Origin: DATKMK01 sp035541895
GTDB lineage: Bacteria; Desulfobacterota; Binatia; HRBIN30; JACQVA1
Direction of reading: 5' to 3'
Length of the DNA stretch: 64,000 nt
Assembly (NCBI GenBank): GCA_035541895.1
Contig: DATKMK010000119.1
Span: 146,099 to 210,098, forward strand
Of the stretch, positions 62,984 to 64,000 are shown piece after piece (positions within the stretch are counted from its first letter, which is position 1; the number at the start of each line of letters is the position of its first letter). A program made the translations under genes and the position numbers. Below the pieces are notes generated by a model that saw nothing but the letters and a program-made list of their open reading frames with translations, was not told where the DNA came from and made no database searches.

Positions 62984-63856
62984 ATGGCGGACCTTCTCGA
63001 AGATACCCGCATCGAGCCCGTCGCCGATGAGCCGGGTCGATTTCGCGCGCTGCTGTCGCCGAAATGGGCGGTGTGGGGACCGAATGGCGGCTACGTTGCA
63101 GCGATAGCGCTGCGCGCCGCGATCGTGTGCAGTCGCGCTGCCCGTCCTGCGAGCTTTCACTGTCACTTTCTGGCGGTCGGCGAGTTCGCAGCGGTCGATG
63201 TACGAGTCGCTTCAGTCGGCGGCGGCAAGCGTGCCGAATCGCTGCGCGTGGAGATCCTACAGCAAGAGCGGTTGCTGTTGGCGGCGACCGTGTGGATGGT
63301 GGACGATGGCTTGAAGGGATTCCAGCACGATTTGGGTACCGCGCCGCAGGTTCCCAAGCCGCATACCCTGCGCGGCTACCAAGATCTCGCCGGGGAAGAA
63401 TACGCGGAGTGGTATCCGATCTGGCGTAGCATTGAAGGGCGTCCGGTCAGTTGGCGTCAGCCACCTGGGCGGCCGGAGTGGCACACCTGGCTGCGCTTCA
63501 CCGAGACCGCCATTGCCGATCGTCACGCTGATGCCCTGCGCCAACTGTTCTGGCTCGACTTTCCCGGTTGGAACGCCACCATCGCCGCGCACCAGTGGCC
63601 GTTTGCCTTTCTCGCACCGAACCTCGATCTGACAGTCCAGTTTCACCGCTTCGCGCCGCAGGAGACCTGGATGTTGGCGGACGGCGTCGCGCTTCTCGCA
63701 GAAGACGGACTGGTCGGCTGCGTTTCGCGCTTGTGGACCGAGGACGGGAAGCTGCTCGCGACCGGCACGTCGAAACACATGAGCCGCCCCAATCCGCAAT
63801 ACCAGCAGGACTTGGAACGTGCGCGCGCGATGGGTCTGATTCCGCCGAAGGAGTGA
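62984..63856 (+). CDS. TesB-like acyl-CoA thioesterase (double hotdog)
   Basis: A 290-residue protein with two hotdog halves. The N-terminal half contains WGPNGGYVAAIALRAA, in which the catalytic-loop Asn-Gly-Gly is characteristic of the TesB/thioesterase-like family. The C-terminal half contains LDLTVQFHR and the tail VGCVSRLWTEDGKLLATGTS. It should hydrolyse fatty acyl-CoA; chain preference unknown. Start ATG 62984. Confidence 0.9.
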   Translation: MADLLEDTRIEPVADEPGRFRALLSPKWAVWGPNGGYVAAIALRAAIVCSRAARPASFHCHFLAVGEFAAVDVRVASVGGGKRAESLRVEILQQERLLLAATVWMVDDGLKGFQHDLGTAPQVPKPHTLRGYQDLAGEEYAEWYPIWRSIEGRPVSWRQPPGRPEWHTWLRFTETAIADRHADALRQLFWLDFPGWNATIAAHQWPFAFLAPNLDLTVQFHRFAPQETWMLADGVALLAEDGLVGCVSRLWTEDGKLLATGTSKHMSRPNPQYQQDLERARAMGLIPPKE

Positions 63857-64000
63857 CGCCGACGAGCATGTTGTTGAGGATCACTCGACGGCGCACAATC
63901 GAAACGATCCGTGACGGTTCGCGATTCCCGCTGCGACCAGAAGCCTCATCGTCGGCGACTTCGGATCGAAAGGAACGCATCGCCGAGTACCGCACCCATG

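Noticed and set aside
63857..64000. Possible start of another gene at the right edge
   Set aside because: Too short to judge; no motif or ribosome site supports a call.
1..64000. CRISPR arrays, tRNA, rRNA, phage or integrase genes
   Set aside because: No regularly spaced repeats, cloverleaf-like sequences, rRNA signatures or recombinase motifs were seen on either strand.

Overview
The window looks like a high-GC chromosome segment from an uncultured Gram-negative bacterium. It encodes a phosphate-type outer-membrane porin, a TonB/ExbB/ExbD motor, a TonB-dependent receptor and lipoproteins, which requires an outer membrane. The secreted proteins carry EF-hand/dockerin-like pairs, Thr/Pro linkers and myxobacterial-type Cys-rich repeats, and there are many small hotdog, VOC, SDR and NTF2-like enzymes. 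That mix recalls Deltaproteobacteria-like lineages such as Candidatus Binatota. The lineage is my inference from protein style; there is no rRNA gene to test it.

Region 1 (1-15 kb) is a phosphate and polyphosphate island. On the + strand are a 5'-truncated Ppx/GppA phosphatase, a CYTH-CHAD protein, a SixA-type phosphatase, a DUF47/PhoU-like protein and a Pit transporter. On the - strand is an operon read porin, pstS, pstC, pstA, pstB, phoU, phoB, phoR, then a cNMP-binding protein. Candidate PhoB boxes with 11-bp spacing lie before the porin (three half-sites) and before pstC (two half-sites plus a well-placed -10).

Region 2 (15-30 kb) is an envelope system. TonB, ExbB and two ExbD genes lie immediately upstream of the Pho operon. 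Then come a small exported protein, a surface protein with a dockerin-like N-terminus and a very Cys-rich exported protein. Divergent from these runs a + strand operon: a TonB-dependent receptor, four small exported proteins and a HEAT-repeat protein. Five proteins here share one C-terminal domain of about 120 residues whose pattern suggests a cohesin-like fold, and three proteins carry dockerin-like EF-hand pairs. This is the best candidate for an undescribed system.

Region 3 (30-40 kb) is mainly housekeeping: cysK-larE, ispD, carD, two VOC proteins, an SDR, a ferredoxin and glmU-glmS. It also holds a MITE-like palindrome and a perfect inverted repeat touching the cysK start.

Region 4 (39.6-54 kb) holds small accessory enzymes, many on the - strand with overlapping stops and starts. 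They include a 2OG-Fe(II) oxygenase, GFA, GNAT, thioesterase, SDR, VOC, PPOX, isoprenylcysteine methyltransferase-like, Nudix and GIY-YIG proteins. There is also an Rhs remnant, mgsA, a CocE-type hydrolase, a MetE-like protein and a YegD-like Hsp70.

Region 5 (54-64 kb) has pyrF, a single-domain NTF2-like gene followed by a giant cyclase/ATPase/TPR protein ending in about nine NTF2-like domains, and a TesB-like thioesterase. I saw no tRNA, rRNA, CRISPR array or intact insertion sequence.
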